Shown: positions 26,909-35,500 of the stretch, in pieces
Layout of the letters: the number at the start of each line of letters is the position of its first letter
Numbering within the stretch: the first letter of the stretch is position 1
Assembly: GCA_021799275.1 (NCBI GenBank)
Contig: JAJZAT010000010.1
Location: 1 to 64,000, forward strand
Direction: 5' to 3'
DNA length: 64,000 nucleotides
From: Bacillota bacterium
GTDB lineage: Bacteria; Bacillota; Sulfobacillia; JAJZYS01; JAJYTV01
Made by a program: the position numbers and the translations under genes
The notes under the pieces: generated by a model
What the model was told of the DNA's origin: nothing
What the model saw: the letters and a program-made list of their open reading frames with translations, nothing else
The model's database searches: none

Positions 26909-26999
26909 ACCCCGCGAAATGGCAAACAGCTCGAAAGGGCTGGACGCAAAGCTACGGGTCTAAGGCCGAGAGGGCTATGATCGCCGGGTTGCCGAAGGG
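26909..26999 (+). promoter_or_regulatory. c-di-GMP-I (GEMM) riboswitch
   Basis: The sequence holds the conserved GEMM core in order: GGCAAAC, a P1b hairpin with a GAAA tetraloop (CAGC-TCGAAAGG-GCTG), GGACGCAAAGC, a GGGTCTAA segment, and the closing GCCGGGTTGCCGAAGG. This matches the c-di-GMP-I aptamer, in which the nucleotide is bound at the three-way junction. It lies between a promoter and a terminator (27009-27046) in front of a Flp pilin gene, so c-di-GMP probably controls read-through into the pilin gene. Whether binding switches it on or off cannot be read by eye. Confidence 0.85.
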
Positions 27000-27008
27000 A
27001 GAAGGTTT

Positions 27009-27046
27009 GGCCTCCCGATGGCTGTCGGGAGGCCTTATCGCTTTTT
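27009..27046 (+). terminator. Riboswitch-controlled terminator
   Basis: GGCCTCCCG (27009-27017) pairs with CGGGAGGCC (27026-27034), followed by a run of five T at 27042-27046. The upstream GGGAG (26998-27002) at the riboswitch edge could pair with CTCCC (27012-27016) as an anti-terminator. Confidence 0.8.
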
Positions 27047-27077
27047 CGGGGCGGGGGGAGGAGGGGATATCGCGCTC

Positions 27078-27248
27078 ATGGCCATACAGGTCTCCGCGTT
27101 CCTGTACCGTCTCAGGGCAGCCGAGGGTCAGAGCATGGTCGAATATGCGCTGATCATCACGCTGGTCGCGATCGTAGTGGTCGGTGCCGTCGTGCTGTTT
27201 GGCCAGGGTGTCAGCAACATCTTCGACTCCATCACCAGCAAGCTCTGA
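27078..27248 (+). CDS. flp: Flp/Fap-type (type IVb) pilin
   Basis: A 56-residue prepilin. The leader ends at AAEG, followed by QSMVEYALIITLVAIVVVGAVV, which is the Flp signature with Glu at position 5 after the cleavage site and one hydrophobic helix (key residues G16, E21, Y22). A prepilin peptidase would cut after the Gly. GGGAGGAGGGG precedes ATG 27078, 12 bases away. Flp pilins form Tad pili used in adhesion and biofilm; no tad machinery lies in this window. Expression appears to be under the c-di-GMP riboswitch. Confidence 0.85.
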   Translation: MAIQVSAFLYRLRAAEGQSMVEYALIITLVAIVVVGAVVLFGQGVSNIFDSITSKL

Positions 27249-27608
27249 CTCCGGGAGGGCGCCGCTCCGACGTAACTGACCTGTGGGTAGACGATGGTTT
27301 GAAATTAGGAGTTCCTAACCGCCGATGGCGCAGTGCCCTGCAGAGAGCCGCACGACACAATAGGACGGCACACGACGGCAAAAGCCACCCGTAACCGGGC
27401 TGTGGGTAGCGGCGGTTCCAGGCAAGTGACCGCCATGGTAGCATGGCCAAAGTCTGGTGGGCCATATGGCGGTTGCCGAAGGATGCACGACACAGGATCG
27501 TAGGTTCAGGTGCGACTGGAAATGCGGAACTGTGTTGCGTTCCGTCGAAACCCGCCTCGGTCTTCCCGACAGGATTCGGGAAGCCCTGACCTGAAGGAGA
27601 CCTGGCGC
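27249..27608. promoter_or_regulatory. Intergenic leader with a possible degenerate GEMM-like element
   Basis: No gene is evident in these 360 bases before the chemoreceptor. Fragments resemble a c-di-GMP-I aptamer: GACGGCAAAAGCC then GGGTAGCGGCGGTTCC (27374-27419), and further on GCCATGGTAGCATGGC (a 6-bp stem) and GGTTGCCGAAGG (27471-27482), the last shared with the riboswitch at 26909-26999. The order and spacing do not fit the consensus cleanly. A CTTCCCG/CGGGAAG hairpin follows near 27562-27583. Confidence 0.3.
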
Positions 27609-29459
27609 ATGCGCAACCTCAATGTTCTGATGAAACTCATGGCCGCTTCCGCCGTCGTCGCTGTGATCTTTGCGGCGTCCATCCTGTATTCCATCGTCTC
27701 CACGGCGGCGGTCAACGCCAACTACGCGCACATCCTGCAGAGCGCCGTCCCGAACGAAACGGCGGCGGCCCAGCTCGACACCGACATGTGGGGGGCGCTC
27801 GCCGAGGTGCGCGGCGCCATCGTGAGCGGCAACCCCGGCAGCTACCAGAGCTTCATCAAAGACGCGAAGACACAGATCGGCCTCCTCAAGAAGCTCAGCG
27901 TGACGCCGCAGCAGAAGTCGGCCTACCAGGCCCTTTCGGCGGACGTGTCACAGGAGCTCTACACGCTGGGCCAGGTCGAGATGTACGCCACCACGGGCCT
28001 CAAGCCCGAGGCGATCGAACTTCTCGGCACCTCGACGCCGACGCGCAACCAGATGCGGACGGACGTCCTCAGCTTCGAGCAGCAGACGGAACACGTCGTG
28101 GCGCAGACCGCCCAGCGGGAGCAGGGCGCGGCGCGTACCGCCCTGATCGTCGAGGTGGTTCTCGCGGTCGTGGCCATGGTGGTTGGCTTCCTGCTGATCC
28201 GCCGCATGGCGGCGATGATCGCGGAGCCCATCACGAGGATCGCGGAAGGCGCGCGGCGCATCGCCGACGGCGATCTCACGAGCGAGCGCCTGAGCGATGC
28301 GTCGGGAGACGAGCTCGGCGACGTCGCCAAGGCCTTCAACCGCATGACGGAAGACCTGCGCCAGATGATCGGGCGCATCCGCCAGGCCGCGCAGGAGGTC
28401 GCCACCGCAGGAGACCAGATGGCGTCCACCGCGGAGCAGGTGGCAGGGGCGACGGCGCAGATCTCGTCGTCGATGCAGGAGGTCGCCGCCGGAGCGAGCC
28501 TGCAGTCGCAGCGCGCCGACGAGACGGCGGGCTACATGGATCAGCTGAAGCTCGCGGCCCAGCAGGTGATGCAGGGCGCGAAGAGCCAGGCGGAGGACAT
28601 CGCCCGGGCGACCGAGGTGGTGCGCCAGTCCGCCAAGGCGATCGAGCAGGTCGCGCGGAGTGCTCAGGAGGTCTCCGCGGCCGCCGCCCGCGCATTGCAC
28701 GAGGCGGAGTCTGGCGGCTCCTCGGTGCGCCAGACGGTCGACGGCATCGCGCAGATCGACGAGGCGTCGCGCGAGGCGGTCGCGGCGGTCGAGGCCCTAG
28801 GGGCCTCATCGCAACAGATCGGCGCGATCGTCGAAGTGATCTCCTCGATCGCCGACCAGACCAACCTCCTGGCGCTCAACGCGGCGATCGAGGCCGCGCG
28901 CGCGGGGGAACACGGGCGAGGCTTCGCGGTGGTGGCCGATGAGGTGCGCAAGCTCGCGGAGAGCTCCGGCGAGGCCAGCGACCAGATCTCCCAGATCATC
29001 GAGACCATCCAGGGTCACGTCCATTCGGCGGTCGAGAACATGAACGTCTCCAACGAGCGCGTGCGCCAGGGCACCGAGATGGCCGGCAAGGCCGGAAGGG
29101 CTCTCGAGGCCATCCTCCAGGCGATGCGCGAGACGAACGGCTACGCGCAGGACATCTCCGCGGCGGCCGAAGAGGTCGCCGCCAGCACGGAAGGCGCGGT
29201 GCAGGCCATGGATGCCATCGCCGCGGTCGCCGAGGAGAGCCTGGCCGCGACGGAGCAGATGACGTCCCAGGCCATGGCCGTGCAGGAACGCGTGCAGGGC
29301 GTGGCCGCGGTCTCGGCCGAGACGGCCGCGGCCGTGGCGCAGGTCTCCTCCAGTAGCGAGGAGATGGGCGCCTCGGCGGAAGAGATCACGGCGACGGCCA
29401 GGCGCCTGGCCGATACCGCCGGTTCACAACGCGAAATCGTCCTTCACTTCCGAACTTAG
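27609..29459 (+). CDS. Membrane methyl-accepting chemotaxis protein (4HB-HAMP-MA)
   Basis: A 616-residue receptor. TM1 spans about residues 7-29, an extracytoplasmic four-helix-type sensor follows, TM2 is around 178-198 ([15 protein letters not shown]), then HAMP and a long cytoplasmic signalling hairpin with [20 protein letters not shown] at its tip. GAAGGAGACCTGGCGC precedes ATG 27609. The ligand is unknown. It is immediately followed by cheW, which would couple it to CheA. Confidence 0.9.
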   Translation: MRNLNVLMKLMAASAVVAVIFAASILYSIVSTAAVNANYAHILQSAVPNETAAAQLDTDMWGALAEVRGAIVSGNPGSYQSFIKDAKTQIGLLKKLSVTPQQKSAYQALSADVSQELYTLGQVEMYATTGLKPEAIELLGTSTPTRNQMRTDVLSFEQQTEHVVAQTAQREQGAARTALIVEVVLAVVAMVVGFLLIRRMAAMIAEPITRIAEGARRIADGDLTSERLSDASGDELGDVAKAFNRMTEDLRQMIGRIRQAAQEVATAGDQMASTAEQVAGATAQISSSMQEVAAGASLQSQRADETAGYMDQLKLAAQQVMQGAKSQAEDIARATEVVRQSAKAIEQVARSAQEVSAAAARALHEAESGGSSVRQTVDGIAQIDEASREAVAAVEALGASSQQIGAIVEVISSIADQTNLLALNAAIEAARAGEHGRGFAVVADEVRKLAESSGEASDQISQIIETIQGHVHSAVENMNVSNERVRQGTEMAGKAGRALEAILQAMRETNGYAQDISAAAEEVAASTEGAVQAMDAIAAVAEESLAATEQMTSQAMAVQERVQGVAAVSAETAAAVAQVSSSSEEMGASAEEITATARRLADTAGSQREIVLHFRT

Positions 29460-29498
29460 CCGCACTGACCGATAGAAGGACTTAAAGGGGGAGTGCCG

Positions 29499-29975
29499 AT
29501 GGCAGATGGCGACCAGGTACAGCTCGTGCTCTTCGAGTTGCACGGAGAGATCTACGGCGTCGAGGCCATGAAGGTGCAGGAGATCGTCCTGCGCGGGCGG
29601 GAGACGGCCATCCCCAGGGCACCACAGTACGTCATCGGCATCATGAATCTGAGAGGTCGGGTCATTCCCGTCGTCGATCTTCTGCGACGCTTCTCGCTCG
29701 GTGAAGCCGGAGATACCGCAACGCAGGTCATCGTGGTGGAAATCCGGGGCAGCCAGGTCGGCTTCATCGTCGACATAGTCACGGAGGTCCTCAACGTTCC
29801 CCTCGCCAAGATGGAGCCCCCTCCCGAAACCGTCGTGGACGGGCCCGTGCGCTCCGTCTCGGCCATCCTGCAGCTCGGCGACCGCCTAGCGAGCGTCCTC
29901 GACCTCGACCTCGCCTTCGCCTCGGAGGAACTTGCGGCCGAATTCGCCCTCGCCACCCAGGCTGTAGCGAGGTAA
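29499..29975 (+). CDS. cheW: Chemotaxis coupling protein CheW
   Basis: A 158-residue CheW-domain protein with the conserved MNLRGRVIPVVDLL and VGFIVDIVTEVL segments. It links receptors to the CheA kinase. ATG 29499 is preceded by AAAGGGGGAG. A CCGATAG box at 29468-29474 resembles a sigma-28 -10 element, weakly. A second CheW-like gene begins at the right edge of the window. Confidence 0.9.
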   Translation: MADGDQVQLVLFELHGEIYGVEAMKVQEIVLRGRETAIPRAPQYVIGIMNLRGRVIPVVDLLRRFSLGEAGDTATQVIVVEIRGSQVGFIVDIVTEVLNVPLAKMEPPPETVVDGPVRSVSAILQLGDRLASVLDLDLAFASEELAAEFALATQAVAR

Positions 29976-30114
29976 AGCGCCCTCGTCGACACGCTCTCAC
30001 CCACGGTTGCGGCATGCCGTCGAAACGTCGGAACGTGTCGTCCCGTGGGAGGAAAGACCGCTGAATGCCGCGAAAATGGGGAATTGCCCCATCCGGCGAT
30101 GGAGGGTGAATCAG

Positions 30115-30885
30115 GTGGATCTAGGTCTCTCGATCGCCGCAAGCGCCCTGGGCGCAACTGAACAAGGGGTCTCGATCTACGCGAATGACCTGAGCAATGC
30201 CAACACGACGGCCTTCGCTCCGGAAACCCCTCTCTTCGCGGGTCTTCCGGCGACGATCCAAACGGTGGCGACCACCGTACCCCAGGCCACGGCAACCCCT
30301 TCGCAAATCAGCCTCGGCACGGGTGTGGTGCTTGCAGGCGGCGACGTCAGTAGTGCCGGGCAGTCCCTGCAGGAGACCGGCGTCGGCACCGACGTGGCTC
30401 TGCAAGGTCCTGGCTATTTCGTGCTGCGCACGGCCGCCGGCCCCGCCTACACGCGGGACGGCAGCTTCGGCGTAGACGCCAAGGGCAACCTCGTGACGGA
30501 GTCCGGCGCGCTGGTCCTTTCGGCGCAGGGGCAGCCGATCTCGGTCGGCGGCGCCTCGTCCGCCGACGTGCGCATCACCGCGACCGGCGCGGTGCTCGCG
30601 GGCGGCAAGACCGTCGGGCAGCTCGGCATCGCCACCTTCCCCAACCCGAACGGCCTTGTGCCGATCGGGCAGAACTCGTTCGCCGCCGGCCCCAATTCCG
30701 GCATCGCCAGCCTCGGCGGCCTGCCGGGCGGCACGAGCCTTGTGCCGGGAGCGCTCAGTTCCTCCGGCACCGACGTCGCCCAGAGCCTCACCGGCCTCAT
30801 CACGCTCGAGCGCAGCTTCCAGCTCGACGCGAAGGTGCTTGGCCAGGCCAGCCAGATGCTGAACTGGGCCGCCTCGATGGGTTAG
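30115..30885 (+). CDS. Flagellar basal-body rod/hook protein (FlgF/FlgG family)
   Basis: A 256-residue axial protein. The N-terminal helix has the family text SALGATEQGVSIYANDLSNANTTAFA, a central GPGYFVLRTAAGPAYTRDGSF corresponds to the FlgG-type domain, and the C-terminus ends LERSFQLDAKVLGQASQMLN. These features match distal-rod proteins FlgF/FlgG (FlhO/FlhP in Bacillus). I use GTG 30115 because GGAGGG precedes it. It starts a run that includes motAB and another rod-type gene at 32579. Which is FlgF and which FlgG is not certain. Confidence 0.85.
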   Translation: MDLGLSIAASALGATEQGVSIYANDLSNANTTAFAPETPLFAGLPATIQTVATTVPQATATPSQISLGTGVVLAGGDVSSAGQSLQETGVGTDVALQGPGYFVLRTAAGPAYTRDGSFGVDAKGNLVTESGALVLSAQGQPISVGGASSADVRITATGAVLAGGKTVGQLGIATFPNPNGLVPIGQNSFAAGPNSGIASLGGLPGGTSLVPGALSSSGTDVAQSLTGLITLERSFQLDAKVLGQASQMLNWAASMG

Positions 30886-30916
30886 ACCGAACGATCCGCT
30901 GAAGGGGGGCGAGCTT

Positions 30917-31744
30917 ACGGATCTCATCACACCTATCGCATTCGTGATCGCGGTTGTGGCCGTCGTGCTCGCCGACATTCTCGACGGCGGGACGATCCTC
31001 GGCCTGATCAACATTTCCGCCATGATCCTGGTGCTCGGCGGCACGATGGGTGCCACCGCCATGAGTACGCCGATGGTGGATCTGAGACGCGTCCCCGCGT
31101 TCCTCGGCAAGGTGCTGAGGCCGAAGGGGACCAACATCGACTCGACGATCGACGATATCGCCGCCCTCGCGGAAGTCGCGAGGCGGGAAGGACTTTTGCG
31201 CCTCGAGGACGAGCTCGGTCGCAGGCCGGTGACGGAGTTCCTGCAGCGAGGCGTCCAGCTGATCGTCGACGGAGCGGACGAAGACCGCATCCGCCTGATG
31301 ATGGAGCAGGAGGTCACGATCTACGAGGAGCGCGAGCTCACAGGCGCCACCTTCTTCGAGACGGCCGGCGGCTTCTCTCCCACCCTCGGCATCATCGGCA
31401 CGGTCGTCGGCCTGATCTCGGTGCTCTCGAACCTCTCCGACGTGCAGAAGCTGGCACCCTCGATCGCCACCGCCTTCACGGCGACCCTCTGGGGTATCGC
31501 GACGGCCAACCTCTTCTGGCTGCCGATCGCGAACCGCCTGAAGGCGAACCTGAAGCACGAGGTCCAGGCGCGGGAGATGATCATCGAAGGCTGCATCGCG
31601 ATCGCGGCGGGGCAGAACCCGCGGCTGATCTCGGAGCAGCTTGCCGTCTACCGCATGCCGGGCAAGCCCGGCAAGGGCAAGAAGGCGGACGCGGCGCAGG
31701 AGGGGGAGGAGCAGCCTGAGCTGCAGCAGGTTGTCGGCCGATGA
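30917..31744 (+). CDS. motA: Flagellar motor stator protein MotA
   Basis: A 275-residue four-helix stator subunit: TM1 and TM2 near the N-terminus (ISAMILVLGGTMGATAMS), a cytoplasmic loop with charged residues, and TM3-TM4 with GGFSPTLGIIGTVVGLI. With MotB it forms the ion channel driving rotation. The first standard start (GTG 30944) would cut into TM1 and has no ribosome site, whereas GAAGGGGGG (30901-30909) sits 7 bases before ACG 30917, giving the family-like start (T/M)DLITPIAFVI. I therefore propose ACG initiation. The stop overlaps motB (ATGA). Confidence 0.88.
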   Translation, partial: TDLITPIAFVIAVVAVVLADILDGGTILGLINISAMILVLGGTMGATAMSTPMVDLRRVPAFLGKVLRPKGTNIDSTIDDIAALAEVARREGLLRLEDELGRRPVTEFLQRGVQLIVDGADEDRIRLMMEQEVTIYEERELTGATFFETAGGFSPTLGIIGTVVGLISVLSNLSDVQKLAPSIATAFTATLWGIATANLFWLPIANRLKANLKHEVQAREMIIEGCIAIAAGQNPRLISEQLAVYRMPGKPGKGKKADAAQEGEEQPELQQVVGR

Positions 31745-32574
31745 GCCGACGCAAGCGCGCGAGCGAAGCGGGTGGCGGGGGCGAGGGCGCAGGCATGCTG
31801 CGCTGGCTCCTGACCTATTCCGACATGATCACGCTCCTCATGGTCTTTTTCATCGTGCTCTATGCCGTCTCGCAAGTGGACAAGGCCCGCTACGAGGTCC
31901 TGATGAAGGCCTTGAAGCAGGTCTTGACGGGCCAGCAGGTGGTGACGCAGGTCGGCGGGACCGTCCCGGTGCCTCCGCCGGTGATCGGCAAGACGCCCAC
32001 CACGGCGCAGACCGCCCAGCAGAAGGAGCTCCAGAATCTCGCCAAGGAGATCCAGCAGGCGGCTCAGCAGAGCGGGCTGCAGGCGGATGTCTCGGTGACG
32101 GTGGCCGCGGTCGGCGTCAGGGTCTCGTTCCTGAACGGCGTCCTCTTCAACCTCGGCCACGCGACGATCCGCACCTCCTCCTATCCGCTACTCGACCACA
32201 TCGGCGCCATCCTGGCGACCGCGCCGAACAACGTCATCGTCGAGGGCTACACCGACGACATCCCGATCAACACCGAGCGCTACCACTCCAACTGGGACCT
32301 CTCGGCCATCCGGGCGACACGGGTCATCGAGTTCCTGATAGAGACGGGTCTCGATCCCGCCCGCTTCTCCGCCGAGGCCTACAGCCAGTACCGCCCGATC
32401 GCCTCCAACGCGACGGCGGCAGGGCGCCAGATGAACCGGCGCGTCGACCTCGTGATCCTGCGCTCCACGCCCTACTCCGTGGAGCAGATCATGGAGAACT
32501 ACGACCAGATCCCCGGGACGCCGGCGCGGGCAGGACCATCGAGCAGCACACTTGGCAATCCGTCTGGGAGGTGA
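31741..32574 (+). CDS. motB: Flagellar motor stator protein MotB
   Basis: A 277-residue protein with one N-terminal membrane helix carrying the ion-binding Asp28 (TYSDMITLLMVFF), a linker, and an OmpA-like peptidoglycan-binding domain (VEGYTDDIPINTERYHSNWDLS and NRRVDLVI). It anchors the stator to the cell wall. Its start overlaps motA. It lies between two rod-type genes, an uncommon place for motAB. Confidence 0.92.
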   Translation: MSRRKRASEAGGGGEGAGMLRWLLTYSDMITLLMVFFIVLYAVSQVDKARYEVLMKALKQVLTGQQVVTQVGGTVPVPPPVIGKTPTTAQTAQQKELQNLAKEIQQAAQQSGLQADVSVTVAAVGVRVSFLNGVLFNLGHATIRTSSYPLLDHIGAILATAPNNVIVEGYTDDIPINTERYHSNWDLSAIRATRVIEFLIETGLDPARFSAEAYSQYRPIASNATAAGRQMNRRVDLVILRSTPYSVEQIMENYDQIPGTPARAGPSSSTLGNPSGR

Positions 32575-32578
32575 GCGC

Positions 32579-33304
32579 GTGCTGAGAGGCATCGACACGG
32601 TGACCGCGGGGATGGTGGCGGACGAGGGCTGGCAGACGATCCTCGCCAACGACCTGGCGCAGCTCGACACTCCGGGCTACAAGTCCGAGACGCCCGTCAT
32701 CGGCTCGTTCGAGACGCTGCTCGTCGCGAGGACCGGCCAGGACGCGGGGCAGGTCGGCTCCCAGAGCGGTGGCGCGGCGATCGTCGCCACGACGACCGAC
32801 TGGACCGAAGGGGCCCTGCAGGAGACCGGCAACCCCCTCGACGTGGCCCTCCAGGGCCCCGGCTTCTTCGCGGTGCAGACGCCGCAAGGCGTGCGCTACA
32901 CCCGGGCCGGCGACTTCTCGCTCGACGCTGCCGGAAACCTCGTGACGCCGCAGGGCTACCTCGTCCTGAGCACCGCGGGCACGCCGCTCAAGGCCGGGAC
33001 GAACGCGCAGATCGCACCGGACGGCACGCTCTCCTCGAGCGCCGGCAGCACGGGGAAGATCGGCGTCTTCAGCCCGGCGCTCACGGGCCTCGTCGACACG
33101 GGAGGCGGTATCTACCAGGCGACGGGGGCCGTGCCCGCGACGACCGGCGCCACTCTGACGCCGGGAGCGCTCGAGGCATCGAACGTCCAGGCGCCGGAAG
33201 TGCTCGCCGCCATGATCCAGGTGCTGCGGCACTTCCAGGCCGGCCAGCAGTTCGTCAGCGAGGACAAGAGCACCATCGACCGCTTCATCCAGGAGGCGTC
33301 CTAG
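32579..33304 (+). CDS. Flagellar basal-body rod protein (FlgF/FlgG family)
   Basis: A 241-residue axial protein with the N-terminal pattern TILANDLAQLDTPGYKSE, the central GPGFFAVQTPQGVRYTRAGDF, and the C-terminal coiled coil ending in FVSEDKSTIDRFIQEAS. GTG 32579 is preceded by GGGAGG overlapping the motB stop. Shorter and more divergent at the N-terminus than the gene at 30115; together they probably fill the FlgF and FlgG positions of the distal rod. Confidence 0.85.
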   Translation: MLRGIDTVTAGMVADEGWQTILANDLAQLDTPGYKSETPVIGSFETLLVARTGQDAGQVGSQSGGAAIVATTTDWTEGALQETGNPLDVALQGPGFFAVQTPQGVRYTRAGDFSLDAAGNLVTPQGYLVLSTAGTPLKAGTNAQIAPDGTLSSSAGSTGKIGVFSPALTGLVDTGGGIYQATGAVPATTGATLTPGALEASNVQAPEVLAAMIQVLRHFQAGQQFVSEDKSTIDRFIQEAS

Positions 33305-33307
33305 GAG

Positions 33308-33832
33308 ATGTCGTACGCGCCGCTCTTCCCTGCGGGTCCGGTGACGACCGTGGCGCAGGGGCTCGCCCAGAGCCCTGGCGCCGCGCAGCCCACTGCGCTG
33401 CAGGGGGCGTTGTCCGGACCGTCCGCCCAGAGCGGCGGGACGTTCCAGCAGGCGATCGCCGCGGCGGCGCAGGCCACGGGCCTCGACCCGCGGCTGCTCG
33501 CGGCGGTGGCCGCGCAGGAGAGCGGCGGCGATGCGAACGCCGTTTCGCCGGTCGGGGCGGAGGGCCTCATGCAGCTGATGCCCGGGACCGCCCAGGCTCT
33601 CGGCGTGCAAGACCCCTTCAACCCCACCGAGAACGCCATCGGCGGCGCGACCTACCTCAAGGAGATGCTGCAGCAGTTCCAGGGCAGCCTTCCGCTCGCC
33701 TTGGCGGCCTACAACGCAGGGCCGGGCGCCGTGCAGGAGTACGGCGGCATCCCGCCCTACCCGGAGACCGAAGCCTACGTGAGGGGGGTGCTCTCGTCCT
33801 ACCAGGCGGCCATGGACGGGCAGCAGAAGTAG
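33308..33832 (+). CDS. Lytic transglycosylase (SLT domain), flagellum-associated
   Basis: A 174-residue protein with a Pro/Ala/Gly-rich N-terminus and a C-terminal SLT domain. The catalytic Glu71 is in [11 protein letters not shown], followed by [10 protein letters not shown] and [11 protein letters not shown], all standard for goose-lysozyme-like transglycosylases. There is no obvious signal peptide, so it may be exported by the flagellar system like FlgJ-type hydrolases, opening peptidoglycan for the rod. It sits between rod-type and hook-type genes. Confidence 0.85.
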   Translation: MSYAPLFPAGPVTTVAQGLAQSPGAAQPTALQGALSGPSAQSGGTFQQAIAAAAQATGLDPRLLAAVAAQESGGDANAVSPVGAEGLMQLMPGTAQALGVQDPFNPTENAIGGATYLKEMLQQFQGSLPLALAAYNAGPGAVQEYGGIPPYPETEAYVRGVLSSYQAAMDGQQK

Positions 33833-33864
33833 CATCCGGATCCGACTAAGGGGGCATGGCAGCG

Positions 33865-34800
33865 ATGATGCAGGCGCTTTCCAGCGCGGTGGCGGGACTC
33901 GACGGCGAGCAGACCGCAATGAACGTCATCGGCAACAACATCGCCAACGTCAACACGATCGGCTTCAAGTCCAGCGAAGTGGACTTCACGACGCTTCTCT
34001 CGCAGCTGCTCTCGAGCGGCTCGGCACCGGTGATCGGCACGAACGGACCGGTCCTCGGCGGCACGAACCCGCAGGCCGTGGGACTCGGCGTCGGCATCGG
34101 CACCGTGACGCAGAACATGGCCCAAGGCAGCCTGCAGCAGACCGGCAACCCGCTCGACGTCGCGATCCAGGGCAACGGCTTCCTCGTGCTGCAGAGCACG
34201 CAGGGCACCGTCTACTCCCGCGACGGCGGACTTGAGATCGACTCGAACGGAGACCTCGTCCAGGCGTCCACCGGATCCCTCGTCGAGGGCTACCAACCCA
34301 GCATCACCTCGAGCGGCACCACCCCGCCCACCTACACCGTAGGCACGTACACGAAGCCGACCTACCCCACGACGACGGCGCCCAAGCCGATCACGATCCC
34401 GCAGGCGATCACCGTCACGGGCGGCACCGGCACCTACAACCTCGCGTCGGTCGCGATCGGGGCCGACGGCACCATCACCGCGACCTACCAGAACAGCAGC
34501 GGCGCTTCGTCGCAGGTGGTCCTCGGCCAGATCGCCGTCGCCACCGTGCCGAACGAGAACGGCATGATCCCGGTCGCTGGCAACGCGTACACCACCGGCC
34601 CCAACAGCGGCACGGCGGCGTACACGGGCCCGGGCACCAACGGCGCCGGCTCGTTCGCGATCGGCTCGCTCGAGCAGTCCAACGTGGACATCTCGCAGGA
34701 GCTGACCAACATGATCGTCGCGGAGCGCTCCTACCAGGTCGACGCGAAGGTCATCACGACGGCCGATACGATGCTCCAGTCCCTGATCCAGATCCAGTAA
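33865..34800 (+). CDS. flgE: Flagellar hook protein (FlgE/FlgG family)
   Basis: About 311 residues. The N-terminus reads MMQALSSAVAGLDGEQTAMN then NNIANVNTIGFKSS, followed by GNGFLVLQSTQGTVYSRDG, a Thr/Pro-rich insertion (about residues 140-190), and the C-terminal ISQELTNMIVAERSYQVDAKVI. The length and central insertion favour the hook protein over the rod protein, as in Bacillus where the hook is short. ATG 33865 fits the AAGGGGG site better than ATG 33856, which is only one base away from it. Assignment between FlgE and FlgG is moderately certain. Confidence 0.8.
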   Translation: MMQALSSAVAGLDGEQTAMNVIGNNIANVNTIGFKSSEVDFTTLLSQLLSSGSAPVIGTNGPVLGGTNPQAVGLGVGIGTVTQNMAQGSLQQTGNPLDVAIQGNGFLVLQSTQGTVYSRDGGLEIDSNGDLVQASTGSLVEGYQPSITSSGTTPPTYTVGTYTKPTYPTTTAPKPITIPQAITVTGGTGTYNLASVAIGADGTITATYQNSSGASSQVVLGQIAVATVPNENGMIPVAGNAYTTGPNSGTAAYTGPGTNGAGSFAIGSLEQSNVDISQELTNMIVAERSYQVDAKVITTADTMLQSLIQIQ

Positions 34801-35153
34801 TGAGCGCCTCGGGTCCGTTTCCGGGGGTGCTCCAGAGCGCCCTGCAGGGACTCTCGATGCGTGAGCAGGTCATCGCGCAGAACGTCGCCAACATCGCCAC
34901 GCCCGGCTACCAGGCCCAGGACGTGCAGTTCGCGGCCACGCTGCAGCAGGCGATGCAGACCGGCAACGTCGATGCCCAGGTGGTCTCAGACCCCGGCGCG
35001 ATGAACCAAAACGGCAACGGCGTCGACCTCGAGCAGCAGCTCGGTCTCATGAACCAGGTGGCCCTGATCCAGCAAGGGGTCATGAACCAGGTCGACGCGG
35101 ACGAGCAGGCCACGAAGACCATCTTGAACGACCTCGGTGGCGCGGGAGTGTGA
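34800..35153 (+). CDS. flgB: Flagellar proximal-rod protein FlgB
   Basis: A 117-residue rod protein: QVIAQNVANIATPGYQAQDVQF near the N-terminus and a C-terminal helix (LMNQVALIQQGVMNQV). It overlaps the hook gene stop (TAATG). In most bacteria flgC follows directly; here fliE follows and flgC is 15 kb away at 50651. Confidence 0.9.
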   Translation: MSASGPFPGVLQSALQGLSMREQVIAQNVANIATPGYQAQDVQFAATLQQAMQTGNVDAQVVSDPGAMNQNGNGVDLEQQLGLMNQVALIQQGVMNQVDADEQATKTILNDLGGAGV

Positions 35154-35157
35154 TGAC

Positions 35158-35457
35158 GTGAGCGTAGGTGCGGTAACCCAGGCGGCCCTGAACCTCGGCG
35201 TCGGCGGCAGCGCCGCCGCCGGCAAGTCGGTGGGCCAGGACTTCGCGCAGATCCTCTCGAGCGCCATCTCCCAGGTGACCGGGGCTCAGGCCCAGGCCAA
35301 CCAGCTCGCGGCGACCTACGCCATGGGCGGCAACGTCACCCTGGAGCAGGTGATGCTCGCCACGAGCAAGGCGGAGCTCCTCGTCGAGACGGCGGGGGCC
35401 GTCACGACGCGGGCGATCTCGGCCTACCAGAGCCTGATGCAGACGAGCATCGGCTAG
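35158..35457 (+). CDS. fliE: Flagellar hook-basal body protein FliE
   Basis: A 99-residue protein linking the MS ring to the rod. The C-terminal helix pattern MLATSKAELLVETAGAVTTRAISAYQ is typical of FliE. GTG 35158 follows GGGAG. It is tightly placed after flgB. Confidence 0.87.
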   Translation: MSVGAVTQAALNLGVGGSAAAGKSVGQDFAQILSSAISQVTGAQAQANQLAATYAMGGNVTLEQVMLATSKAELLVETAGAVTTRAISAYQSLMQTSIG

Positions 35458-35500
35458 CGATCCAAATATCCCCGCGGCGGGGCGACTGGGGGGCGAGGCC

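Noticed and set aside
27018-27077. N-terminal extension of the pilin (GTG/ATG-like start in the terminator)
   Set aside because: The extension would be translated from the riboswitch terminator stem and lacks a ribosome site; the prepilin leader from 27078 is already the right length.
32489-33919. 476-codon minus-strand open frame over the rod and transglycosylase genes
   Set aside because: Overlaps three convincing flagellar genes and shows only shadow-frame composition.
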